In this document: piece after piece, positions 7,211 through 15,248 of the stretch
How positions within the stretch are numbered: position 1 is the stretch's first letter
Layout of the letters: each line of letters opens with the position of its first letter
From: Thiotrichales bacterium
Lineage (GTDB): Bacteria; Pseudomonadota; Gammaproteobacteria; UWMA-0217
Direction of reading: 5' to 3'
DNA: 16,332 nt
Assembly (NCBI GenBank): GCA_024763135.1
Contig: JANTGD010000033.1
Coordinates: 1-16,332 of the forward strand
Position numbers and translations under genes: made by a program
Notes under the pieces: generated by a model
The model's database searches: none
Told to the model about the DNA's origin: nothing
The model's input: only the letters and a program-made list of their open reading frames with translations

Positions 7211-7510
7211 GAATGACACTGACGCACTGATGCCGGCATCCATATGGGTGGATTGGCCCACGTCTTTAGCAGGCTTGGCCGGGGCTCTGATAGTGGCCTA
7301 TTTGGCAGCACGCGTGCCCCTGGCTATGGATGGTCTTAGTGTGTGATGGAGTCCGCGCTACGTGGTTAAATTTACTATTGTTTGTCCTGTCACCTGCCGA
7401 ACCGTGCACGCGCGCTCGACATGGCGCGCCACGCGACTAAAATAGAGTGATCAATCCCCAGCAGGGCCGATCCCACAAGATGCTCGCATGTCGAGATAAG
7501 CTACTGATTT
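7211..7510. other. Intergenic region glgC to GH57 gene
   Basis: Exactly 300 bases. It holds a weak possible 38-codon open frame (7230-7346) that would encode one hydrophobic helix, and a bulged GC-rich hairpin at 7403-7433. No hairpin with a T-run follows glgC, so whether the GH57 gene has its own promoter or is read from glgC is unclear. The GH57 start lacks a good Shine-Dalgarno sequence. Confidence 0.5.
7403..7433. other. GC-rich bulged hairpin upstream of the GH57 gene
   Basis: CGTG (7403-7406) and GCGCGC (7410-7415) pair with GCGCGC (7424-7429) and CACG (7430-7433), leaving a three-base bulge and an eight-base loop. It is followed by GACTAAAATAG rather than a T-run, so it is not a typical terminator. 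It could be a leader structure or an incidental GC-rich palindrome. Confidence 0.3.
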
Positions 7511-9217
7511 ATGGAACAAACAGAACTGAAGCCTAACGCCATCAATGTGGTCGTAATGTGGCACATGCACCAGCCAGAGTACCGGGATTACGCCACAGGA
7601 GAGTACCGGCTGCCATGGACCTATCTGCATGCCATTAAAGATTATGTGGATATGGCCGCCCATATCGAAAACAATCGTGGCGCCAAAGCCGTCGTCAATT
7701 TCGCACCCACGCTGTTGGAACAGCTGGAAGACTATGGCACACAGATAGATACCTTCTTTGCGGCCGGCCGCCAGATTCGCGACCCGCTGCTCAACAGCCT
7801 GATCAGCGATGAACAATACCGGGATGATCATGATGAACGGCTGTGGCTGATCGAAGCCTGTGCCAAGGCCAACGAAAACACACTGATTAAACGCTATCCC
7901 GATTTTGACAAACTCGTGGGCATCGCGCGGCGCCACATTGAGACCGATACCCTGGATTACTTATACCATCAGTTCTTTGTCGATCTGACCGTTTGGTATC
8001 ACTTGGCCTGGATGGGGGAAACCGTCAAACGCAGTAATGCGTTTCTTCACGAACTCCTGTCAAAAGGCAAGGGCTTTACCCAGCAAGACCGGGAAAATCT
8101 ACTGCGTGTCATTGGAGAGCAAATTCGCAGCATTATTCCCCGTTACCGTCTGCTTTGGGAGAAAGGACAGATCGAACTATCCATGTCACCCTACGCACAC
8201 CCCATGATGCCTTTGTTGATCGACTTCAAATGCACGCATGAAGCCATGCCGGACGCGCCATTGCCCGGCTGCGACCATTATCCCGGGGGACGAGAGCGTG
8301 TCGATTGGCATCTGGAAAATGGCCTGAAGGTCTTCGAACGTTGCTTCGGTCGGCAGCCCAATGGGATCTGGCCCTCTGAGGGCGGTGTCTCGATGGAAAC
8401 CGTGCCGTTTCTCGACAAACATGGATTTACCTGGTTTGCAAGCGGCGACAATGTTCTGGGCAACTCGGAAATTCATTCACGCGACCGAGAGAAAGGTTGT
8501 CGCCATCACAACTACCGCTTGGACGATGCGCAAGTCAATATGTTTTTCCGGGACGACGGTCTGTCCGATCTTGTGGGGTTTACCTATTCCACCTGGCATG
8601 CCGATGACGCGGTTAAGGATCTCCTGGGGCATTTGCATCAAATCCGTGAACATTGCCAAAAACCTCAGCAGAGCATTGTCTCAATCGTTCTAGATGGCGA
8701 AAATGCCTGGGAATACTATCCCGAAAACGGCTACCATTTTCTCGAGGGACTCTACAAAGCCCTCAGCGCCGACCCGGAGATCAATCTCACCACCTATTCA
8801 GAGTTTCTAAGCGTAGAGATCGAACCAACGCGCATGGCGCGACTCACAGCAGGGAGCTGGGTCTACGGCACCTTTTCGACTTGGATTGGTGACCCAGCCA
8901 AAAACCGGGCCTGGGATTTACTCTGTGAAGCGAAAACCGCTGTCGATATTTACCTGCGCGAACATCCGGAAGAGAAAGACAATCGTCAGCTCCTGACACA
9001 ATTGGCAATCTGCGAAGGTTCCGACTGGTTTTGGTGGTTTGGCGATTACAACCCATCCGGCTCGGTGCAGGATTTTGATAATCTCTATCGCCTCAACTTG
9101 AAGAACCTCTACCGGTTGATCGGAGAAACACCACCGCAAAAACTGGAAACACCCATCAGCCAGGGCACGAATGAGGTACAGACCGAGCATGGCGGAGTAA
9201 TGCGGCGCGGCGGCTGA
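7511..9217 (+). CDS. Glycoside hydrolase family 57 alpha-amylase / alpha-glucan enzyme
   Basis: A 568-residue enzyme without signal peptide or membrane segment, so probably cytoplasmic and acting on stored alpha-glucan. GH57 conserved regions are visible in order: WHMHQPEYRD with the HQP triad at residues 20-22, GQIELSMSPYAHPMMPLL, GIWPSEGGVS with predicted nucleophile Glu290, VLDGENAWEYYPENG with predicted acid/base Asp395, and STWIGDPAKNRAWDLL near residues 455-470. The segment LPWTYLHAIKDYVDMA is typical of the COG1449 group. GH57 includes alpha-amylases, 4-alpha-glucanotransferases, amylopullulanases and branching enzymes, and the specificity cannot be fixed from motifs. Position between glgC and malQ points to glycogen or maltodextrin remodelling. 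No Shine-Dalgarno precedes ATG 7511; an in-frame Met16 would cut into the barrel too close to HQP to be the start. Confidence 0.93.
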   Translation: MEQTELKPNAINVVVMWHMHQPEYRDYATGEYRLPWTYLHAIKDYVDMAAHIENNRGAKAVVNFAPTLLEQLEDYGTQIDTFFAAGRQIRDPLLNSLISDEQYRDDHDERLWLIEACAKANENTLIKRYPDFDKLVGIARRHIETDTLDYLYHQFFVDLTVWYHLAWMGETVKRSNAFLHELLSKGKGFTQQDRENLLRVIGEQIRSIIPRYRLLWEKGQIELSMSPYAHPMMPLLIDFKCTHEAMPDAPLPGCDHYPGGRERVDWHLENGLKVFERCFGRQPNGIWPSEGGVSMETVPFLDKHGFTWFASGDNVLGNSEIHSRDREKGCRHHNYRLDDAQVNMFFRDDGLSDLVGFTYSTWHADDAVKDLLGHLHQIREHCQKPQQSIVSIVLDGENAWEYYPENGYHFLEGLYKALSADPEINLTTYSEFLSVEIEPTRMARLTAGSWVYGTFSTWIGDPAKNRAWDLLCEAKTAVDIYLREHPEEKDNRQLLTQLAICEGSDWFWWFGDYNPSGSVQDFDNLYRLNLKNLYRLIGETPPQKLETPISQGTNEVQTEHGGVMRRGG

Positions 9218-9575
9218 CCTGGAATGCACATGCTCGAATTAACGACACCGCATAGTAATAAAGCACCATTCAGCAGATCTCCGAACGTCAGGCACAAGAC
9301 ATATCGGCATGCTATGTCAAGCCAGCGCAACATTTTGGATAGCTGTCCGGCGGGCCGTCGGTAGCGCTCCAGAGGTCACAGCCAGATATTGCGCCAATTG
9401 GTAAAGATCGGGCCATTGCCGGCGGGACATGCTGCAAAAGGCTTTCCTAGGGATTGTCTGAGCCGGCATCTGCGCGGTCGCAATGTGGGAAAAATCACCC
9501 ACCGGTCAGCGTGCACAAAGTAGCAAAAATCTGTGTACATAACATGCGAATGGGAACGATGGCGATAAATTTTGC

Positions 9576-9651
9576 GCCTCAAGCCTTATCGCGCACCGAT
9601 AAAAGCCTTAAAATAACGGCACTTTTATTTCTTCGAGTTTTTGCTTGAGGC
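9576..9651. other. Nested inverted repeats upstream of malQ
   Basis: Outer arms GCCTCAAGC (9576-9584) and GCTTGAGGC (9643-9651) are perfect complements. Inside, TTATCG (9586-9591) pairs with CGATAA (9597-9602) over a five-base loop. The outer stem is followed by CTCCTAAGAGG, not a T-run, so it is not a standard terminator of the GH57 gene. It may be a structured malQ leader or a regulator binding site. Confidence 0.35.
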
Positions 9652-9703
9652 TCCTAAGAGGCTGAGCGAGAATCGTCAAGCCTTGCTTTGGCGGTTACTT
9701 AGT

Positions 9704-9724
9704 CCGGCCAACCGGTCGGGCCGG
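9704..9724. other. GC-rich palindrome upstream of malQ
   Basis: CCGGCC (9704-9709) and GGCCGG (9719-9724) are perfect inverted repeats around a nine-base centre that contains CCGG. A strong short hairpin in RNA, or a dyad operator, about 90 bases upstream of the malQ start. No T-run follows. Confidence 0.35.
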
Positions 9725-9811
9725 TAGTTGCGTGCTGCTCTCAACTGGCCTTCTCACCGCATAATCGGTTGGCACTCCTATTGATCAACCGAACCGAAAG
9801 GGATTCGCCCT

Positions 9812-11296
9812 GTGAATGAACCATTAAATTCGCGGCGAGCTGGTGTGCTGCTGCACGTCACTTCGCTGCCCAACCAGTCTGGCCCGGGCACCATGGGTCG
9901 GGAAGCATTCGATTTTGTCGACTGGTCCTCTCAAGCGGGATTTACGATCTGGCAGATTCTTCCGGTCGGTCCAACCCATAGCGATCACTCGCCTTACCTC
10001 AGCCTTTCTGCGTTTGCGGGCGCCCCCGAACTGCTGAACGTGCATGCCTTACAGAAACAACCCTGGCTGACGGGCACTTGGCTGGCAGAGGTCATCGATG
10101 ACCTGGCGAATCCAACAGTTACCGAACTCACACAGGCCCTTGAAAGCAATTATAAAGAGCGTCCTTTTCAAGCACTTCCACACGCCGATGAGTTCCTGAA
10201 AAGGAATGAAACCTGGCTTAGGGACTATGCTCAGTTCATGACCATTCGGCATAGGCAAGGCAACAAGCCATGGTGGGAGTGGCCTGCGGATCTTGCGGGC
10301 CGTTCACCAGGCGCTGTCATGGATGTCATTGGCGAACATATCAGCTACTACCGGAGCTGTGTGATTCAACAATATTTGTTTGAGCACCAATGGGCTCAAT
10401 TGAAAACCTATGCACATCAGCACAATATGCTGCTGTTTGGAGATATGCCACTCTACGTTTCGCACGATAGCGCAGATGTGTGGGCCAACCGCCGCTATTT
10501 CGCATTGGATGAACAGGGTCAACCATCAAAAGTTGCGGGCGTACCGCCTGATTTGTTCTCCGCAACCGGGCAGATTTGGGGCAACCCAGTGTACGACTGG
10601 AGCGCACTCGAACATGACAATTTTCGCTGGTGGATAGACCGGATCAAGCGACAGTTGCACCTATTCGATTTACTTCGCCTAGACCACTTTCGTGGCTTGG
10701 AGGCTTACTGGGAGGTGCCCGGGGACGCCGAAACAGCGGAAGAAGGCACCTGGGTCAAAGCCCCGGGAAAACAACTGCTCGAAACCATTCGTGGTCATCT
10801 GGGTGACCTGCCCCTGGTTGCAGAAGACCTGGGCTACATTACCCCGGAAGTCGATGAGCTTCGGGAGGCCTTCCGGCTCCCTTGTATGCGCGTGTTGCAG
10901 TTTGGCTTCGACGGAAATGAAGACAATCCGCACCTGCCTGAAAATTATACCGAAAATACAGTGGCCTACACCGGCACGCATGATAATGACACTGTCCTGG
11001 CCTGGTTTGAATCACTCCATGACGATGCCAAACAATTCGTGCGCAAAACACTGGGTATTACCAAAGAGGACTCTGTGTTGGAAGCGATGAAAGAAGCATT
11101 ATTGAATTCCCGCGCCAGTCTGGTCATGTTCCCTCTTCAGGACGTGCTGGGTCTTGGTCCGGGTAATCGAATGAACACGCCAGGGACATTGGGGGGTAAC
11201 TGGGTATGGCAAGCCCAACAAGCACAGCTCACTACCGACATTCAACATGACATGCTTCGGCATATTCGGACCTCGAATAGAAAAACCGCGATTTGA
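9812..11296 (+). CDS. malQ: 4-alpha-glucanotransferase (amylomaltase, GH77)
   Basis: Transfers maltooligosaccharide units between alpha-1,4-glucans, releasing glucose and building chains long enough for GlgP. The 494-residue, cytoplasmic-type protein opens with RRAGVLLHVTSLPNQSGPG and has the GH77 landmarks GDMPLYVSHDSADVW, GVPPDLFSATGQIWGNPVYDW and three catalytic motifs: LLRLDHFRG with nucleophile Asp291, VAEDLG with acid/base Glu338, and THDNDT with Asp391. Its size matches the short bacterial amylomaltases (about 500 residues) rather than the ~690-residue E. coli form, which carries an N-terminal extension. The start is GTG at 9812, supported by AAAGGGA eight bases upstream; an internal Met would remove family-conserved residues. 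It lies 594 bp after the GH57 gene and converges on glgP, with a probable terminator just after the stop. Confidence 0.96.
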   Translation: MNEPLNSRRAGVLLHVTSLPNQSGPGTMGREAFDFVDWSSQAGFTIWQILPVGPTHSDHSPYLSLSAFAGAPELLNVHALQKQPWLTGTWLAEVIDDLANPTVTELTQALESNYKERPFQALPHADEFLKRNETWLRDYAQFMTIRHRQGNKPWWEWPADLAGRSPGAVMDVIGEHISYYRSCVIQQYLFEHQWAQLKTYAHQHNMLLFGDMPLYVSHDSADVWANRRYFALDEQGQPSKVAGVPPDLFSATGQIWGNPVYDWSALEHDNFRWWIDRIKRQLHLFDLLRLDHFRGLEAYWEVPGDAETAEEGTWVKAPGKQLLETIRGHLGDLPLVAEDLGYITPEVDELREAFRLPCMRVLQFGFDGNEDNPHLPENYTENTVAYTGTHDNDTVLAWFESLHDDAKQFVRKTLGITKEDSVLEAMKEALLNSRASLVMFPLQDVLGLGPGNRMNTPGTLGGNWVWQAQQAQLTTDIQHDMLRHIRTSNRKTAI

Positions 11297-11303
11297 GTTC
11301 GGT

Positions 11304-11335
11304 CCGCTGCAGCCCTGTAAGACTACAGCGGTTTT
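11304..11335 (+). terminator. Probable intrinsic terminator of malQ
   Basis: CCGCTG at 11304-11309 pairs with CAGCGG at 11326-11331, followed directly by TTTT, seven bases after the malQ stop. A tighter alternative stem, CTGTA/TACAG at 11315-11328, overlaps the second arm. The short T-run (TTTTACG) makes it a moderate rather than strong terminator. The following bases up to the glgP stop at 11534 show no gene and no clear terminator for glgP on the other strand. Confidence 0.45.
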
Positions 11336-11533
11336 ACGTCCCTCATCCACGCCCTTACTGGTCATAGGCGTCACTTCGAAAGCTTGTCTGTAGCCTGCGC
11401 CTTTACGAGGCCGCCGTAAAACGTCGCGACCAATCCGAGCGCAAGGCGCAGCCATCGGAAAGCCGTTTAGTGCCAGCTTCTTTCCCGGCCAAAGGCATTG
11501 GGCGCAATCACCTCGCAGATTTGGCGATCGATG

Positions 11534-14104
11534 CTATTCGTCCTGCGCGTAGCGCATGAGCCCCATCTCAAACTGATGGGTCAATGCCTCATGATAGGGA
11601 TAGGCCCGAATGCGGTAAGCAATCCTACCTTGCAGCACAGGTCGAATTTCTGCTGAAAAGAGGACCTGAGACTCTGAAGCCAACGGTTCTTGCGGTGTTA
11701 ACTGCGTCGTCATGACCGCCTGAAAATGACCCTCCAGGGAGAACTTGCCGATAACACATTCCACCCGCAAATCACTCGGCTGGAGAGATCCGAGCGTCAC
11801 TGCAGCAGTGACACGAAATGCATCACCTTGTGCGAGTTGCGCGGGTGGGAGTTCGACCACAGTCACCGACACATCGTGCCAGCCCGCGCGGATTTTTTGC
11901 TTCCATTGAGCCAGCTCCCTCGCCAGCTTTGCCTCTTGGGCCAACAGCCGCCGACGCGCCCGCGTGGCAGGCGCATAATACTGGTTCACATAATCCAACA
12001 GCATACGCTCCGCGCAGAAGCGAGGAATGATACTCATCATCGATTGCTTGGCCATTGCCACCCAACGTTCAGAATAGCCTTTACATTCGAACGCGTAGAA
12101 CTGCGGAATCACCTCTTCCTCCAACAGTCGGTACAACGCAGCCGATTCTGCGTCATCCCGTTCCTTGAACGACAGCCTAGGATCATGAGGATAAATCGCC
12201 CAACCGTTGCGACCATTGTAGCCTTCTGCCCACCAACCATCTGTCACACTAAGATTGATCACCCCATTCATACCCGCCTTTTCACCTGAAGTACCGGAGG
12301 CCTCCATCGGATAAGCGGGGTTGTTCAACCAAACATCCACACCCGAAACTAAGCGCCGTGCCAGGGCCAAATCATAATCTTCCACCATTAAGATCTTCCC
12401 CATCCATTCCGGATTCATCATGTGCCGATAGATCTCACGAATCAGCGCCTGTCCAGGCTCGTCTGCCGGATGCGCTTTCCCTGCAAACACGAACATAATG
12501 GGCCGCTCCTGGTCGATCAGCAATTTACGCAGGCGTTCCATATCCTGGAACAACAGTAACGCGCGTTTATAAGTTGCAAACCGCCGCGCAAAACCGATCA
12601 CCAGAATCTCCTCGGCACGCTCATTAAGGTACTGAGTTAGCTGGTGAATTTCATTTTCACTGCGACTATTGCGCTCCAACTGTATCGTGATACGCTCGCG
12701 TAGAAAGCTGATGAGTTCGGACTTACACTCTCGCCTCACACTCCAAAACCGATGATCGGGTATCGACTTGATGCAGTCCCAATACTCTGGATTGGTCAAC
12801 TCGTTGCGCCAATCCGGAAACCGCGTTTCAAACAGACTGAGCCACTGCTGGGCAATAAATGTATTGGCATGGACGCCATTGGTCACATACCCAATCGGAT
12901 TCTCTTCGGGTTCCAACTCTGGCCACAAAGCACGCTCATTGGCCGAGGCAACCCCACCGTGTACTGCGCTGACTCCATTATGGAAACGTGAGCCTTTTAG
13001 CGCCAAAGTTGTCATGTTAAAACCAACGGCTTCTGCACCTGCTTTACCGAGAGCCAGGAAGCTATCGTGATCGAGCTGCATACTTGCGATTCGATGATGA
13101 AAATATTCCATCACCAGGTCGTGATCGAATATGTCATGCCCCGCAGCCACGGGAGTATGCGTTGTAAATAGGGTCGCGGCCGCCGTCATCTCCCACGCCT
13201 CGGCAAAGCTGAACCCCTGTTCAATGTATTCACGCGCACGTTCGAGCACCAGGAAGGCGGCATGCCCCTCGTTGATGTGCCAGACCGTGGGCTCCAGCGC
13301 CAGTGCGCGTAATGCTTTGACGCCACCTATCCCCAGCACGATTTCCTGTTGGATACGCATGACACGATCACCTCCGTAGAGTTGAAACGTGATATTGCGA
13401 CATTGCTCACTGTTTTCGGGAACATCTGAATCCAATAAGACCAGTTTGATGTGCCCAACCTTGGCAAGCCAAATCTGTAAATGCACCGTTCCCTCGGGCA
13501 GCTCGATCCGAACCTTGAGCGGTTCTCCGCTCGGTCCACAAGCTCGCTCTACCGGAAGATCATCGAGATTGTTCACTGGGTAGATGGCCTGTTGCTGACC
13601 ATTGCCATCAATCTGCTGATGAAAATACCCCTGGCGATACAACATACCCACGGCCACAAAGGGAATGCCAAGATCACTGGCCGCTTTACAATGGTCTCCT
13701 GCCAATATGCCTAGCCCACCCGAATAAATCGGCAAACTTTCGTGCAACCCAAATTCCGCACAGAAATAAGCCACGAGATCCCGATCTACATCCAGGCACT
13801 CTTTGAGTTCTTCGCGCATTTCCTGCGCTGCATAGGCCTCCGCATTGGCCACCACCCGGGAGTAACGCGCAAGGAAACTATGATTGACGGCCGCCCGATC
13901 GAGCTTTTCCTGCGCAACACGGCGAATGAATACCTTTGGATTGTGGCCGCACTCTTCCCATAAAACCGGGTCCAGATTCGCGAACAAACTGCGGACATCG
14001 TGGTGCCAGCTATAGCGCAGATCCGCAGCTAGATCAGCAAGCGCGCTGAGTTTGGCAGGAAGTTGGGAGGTAATTTCCGTCCGAAAGAAACTTGAATATG
14101 TCAT
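11534..14104 (-). CDS. glgP: Alpha-glucan (glycogen/maltodextrin) phosphorylase, DUF3417-containing type (GT35)
   Basis: Uses phosphate to release glucose-1-phosphate from the non-reducing ends of alpha-1,4-glucan, with pyridoxal phosphate as cofactor. The 856-residue protein has the N-terminal DUF3417 region (about residues 13-115, with LRYSWHHDVRSLF) typical of the TIGR02094 group rather than the E. coli GlgP/MalP type. Other landmarks are AYFCAEFGLHESLPIYSGGLG, HINEGHAAF, GYVTNGVHANTF and RRFATYKRA. EASGTSGEKAGMNG carries Lys609, the expected PLP Schiff-base lysine. A beta-rich tail of about 135 residues closes the protein, as is usual for this group. ATG at 14104 follows AGGGA by ten bases. 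It is transcribed alone, converging on malQ, with an inverted repeat at 14173-14201 in its probable promoter. Confidence 0.95.
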   Translation of the reverse strand: MTYSSFFRTEITSQLPAKLSALADLAADLRYSWHHDVRSLFANLDPVLWEECGHNPKVFIRRVAQEKLDRAAVNHSFLARYSRVVANAEAYAAQEMREELKECLDVDRDLVAYFCAEFGLHESLPIYSGGLGILAGDHCKAASDLGIPFVAVGMLYRQGYFHQQIDGNGQQQAIYPVNNLDDLPVERACGPSGEPLKVRIELPEGTVHLQIWLAKVGHIKLVLLDSDVPENSEQCRNITFQLYGGDRVMRIQQEIVLGIGGVKALRALALEPTVWHINEGHAAFLVLERAREYIEQGFSFAEAWEMTAAATLFTTHTPVAAGHDIFDHDLVMEYFHHRIASMQLDHDSFLALGKAGAEAVGFNMTTLALKGSRFHNGVSAVHGGVASANERALWPELEPEENPIGYVTNGVHANTFIAQQWLSLFETRFPDWRNELTNPEYWDCIKSIPDHRFWSVRRECKSELISFLRERITIQLERNSRSENEIHQLTQYLNERAEEILVIGFARRFATYKRALLLFQDMERLRKLLIDQERPIMFVFAGKAHPADEPGQALIREIYRHMMNPEWMGKILMVEDYDLALARRLVSGVDVWLNNPAYPMEASGTSGEKAGMNGVINLSVTDGWWAEGYNGRNGWAIYPHDPRLSFKERDDAESAALYRLLEEEVIPQFYAFECKGYSERWVAMAKQSMMSIIPRFCAERMLLDYVNQYYAPATRARRRLLAQEAKLARELAQWKQKIRAGWHDVSVTVVELPPAQLAQGDAFRVTAAVTLGSLQPSDLRVECVIGKFSLEGHFQAVMTTQLTPQEPLASESQVLFSAEIRPVLQGRIAYRIRAYPYHEALTHQFEMGLMRYAQDE

Positions 14105-14778
14105 TTTAGCGATTTCCCTGTAGATGCCAGGATTCCGTAAGTTCGAAGTGGCGCATAGCGCGTATAAGGCTCCACAAAATATACACCAGACCTATTTTGT
14201 GAAATGTTACGGCGGTTATACAACCATCAATCCGGCGGCTTTAAAACTGAGCTTGCATTGCATGTCGACCAGCTTCCAAGGACTGTGTCGTCACCAATCC
14301 ACCGGTAACGTCGACACAATTTAGACGAAATCTAAATAAAGGACAGCAGCATGACCGAACTTTCATCAGGCTATTGAAGATGGGGTATATTGCCGATATG
14401 GCCCATGATTGCAAGTGCGATTTTCTCCATGTCCTCTCCTGCGTTACCGCGCCAGATGTCTGCCTCAGAATTGGATGCGTGGCGAAAGCCTGTCGTCTGG
14501 AGTCTATTTTTTAACGCAATGAGATGCACCGCAGAGCGTTTCATCGAACTGCAGCAGGAAATAGGAGCAACAGCCTCGTGCTCCACTCAGTGCACTATTC
14601 TCGACCAGCCTCCCTGCTATAGTTCCCCGGTTCATGCCAATCACTCTCGTCCCGGGACAAGCCGATCAGCAATGAATCCTCGATGTGTTAACAAGTATTG
14701 CGCAACAGATGTAAACGGGGTCCATCAGCTGGGATTCATGCAAGATCAGTTAACAACGGTTTTTCAACAGCCTGTTAA
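14105..14778. other. Upstream region of glgP with a possible gene remnant
   Basis: These 674 bases contain the probable glgP promoter (next to the glgP start) and a doubtful plus-strand open frame. ATG at 14351, with AAGGA eight bases before it, reads eight codons to TGA, and the same frame then stays open to 14818, ending inside repeat copy 2. The segment from MSASELDAW on has an alpha-helical look for about 45 residues (WRKPVVWSLFFNAMRC, then AERFIELQQE), after which composition becomes non-protein-like. This may be an eroded gene; I do not recognise it with confidence. Otherwise nothing is seen. Confidence 0.45.
14173..14201. promoter_or_regulatory. 9-bp inverted repeat in the glgP upstream region
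   Basis: CACAAAATA at 14173-14181 is perfectly complemented by TATTTTGTG at 14193-14201, with an 11-base centre, 69-97 bases upstream of the glgP ATG. On the minus strand TATATT (14183-14178) resembles a -10 hexamer and would give a start near 14172, so the repeat would straddle the core promoter like an operator. TTTCAC (14204-14199) is a possible -35 but its spacing of 15 is short. Symmetry is seen; the operator role is inference. Confidence 0.4.
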
Positions 14779-14938
14779 GGAAGCTCTGATTCATTCTGGC
14801 GCGAGCAGATTGTGGTGAAAAATCGTCCAGTTCAAGGCGCGGATCGCAGGTAATAGCGGGCTATTGCGAAGATCTGCAACGCAGAAGTGGGCGATTTTGC
14901 GCCATAAGATGCCGTGTTACGAATTGATAAGAGCTTCC
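14779..14938 (+). repeat. MITE-like palindromic repeat, copy 2 (full length, TTAA-flanked)
   Basis: A 160-bp element from GGAAGCTCTGAT (14779-14790) to ATAAGAGCTTCC (14927-14938); the terminal inverted repeats match at 11 of 12 positions. It is immediately flanked by TTAA at 14775-14778 and TTAA at 14939-14942, which is either a 4-bp target-site duplication or an extension of the terminal repeat. The centre keeps the apical hairpin AATAGC/GCTATT. By eye it is about 94% identical to copy 3. No coding capacity. Confidence 0.92.
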
Positions 14939-15248
14939 TTAATTGTGCTGGAGAGTACTGGATTTTTTTATTCTGTAACGACGCTGTAGGCTTGATTTCA
15001 ACCGAGATCACTGCATTTTTGTATCAGGAGGTTATCCGAGAATAGGAACCATCGCTCGAGGTAACCATTTTGAGAGCACTTTTATTGCTCAGTTGAGTAG
15101 ACCACCTATGCTCGGTCAGCCTCCCAGGTAGCAACCGCCTATGCAATAGGGCACCAAGCATCCACGAAAATTTCGCAAATTTCGGCGCAAAGACGAGTAT
15201 GCTTACCGCTTCGTTACACCCTTATCTAACGCAGCCTGTGTACACCTA
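14939..15248. other. Non-coding region upstream of the OmpA-domain gene
   Basis: 310 bases with no credible gene. AGGAGG at 15026-15031 is a perfect ribosome binding sequence but has no start codon at a usable distance. AAATTTCG occurs twice at a 9-bp period (15168-15175 and 15177-15184), the first inside the palindrome CGAAAATTTCG, about 65-80 bases before the OmpA-domain start. No clear promoter hexamers are visible. Confidence 0.5.

Larger units (their letters stand above)
9218..9811. other. Long intergenic region between the GH57 gene and malQ
   Basis: These 594 bases have no credible gene; the open frames are short, overlapping and featureless. The right half is rich in dyad symmetry: GCCTCAAGC at 9576-9584 with GCTTGAGGC at 9643-9651 enclosing a TTATCG/CGATAA hairpin, and CCGGCC/GGCCGG at 9704-9724. 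A near-palindrome, GGCGATAAATTTTGCGCC, overlaps the first arm. The malQ ribosome binding site AAAGGGA is at 9797-9803. The region probably holds the malQ promoter and a long structured leader, but no promoter hexamers stand out. Confidence 0.55.

Noticed and set aside
7403..7433. Intrinsic terminator of glgC
   Set aside because: The hairpin is GC-rich and bulged but has no following T-run and lies nearly 200 bases past the stop; kept only as a hairpin.
11336..11533. Small gene between malQ and glgP
   Set aside because: Frames there run into the flanking genes in antisense and have no start with a ribosome binding site; nothing recognisable.
15026..15031. Perfect AGGAGG ribosome binding sequence
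   Set aside because: No ATG, GTG or TTG lies 4-12 bases downstream, and no open frame starts there.
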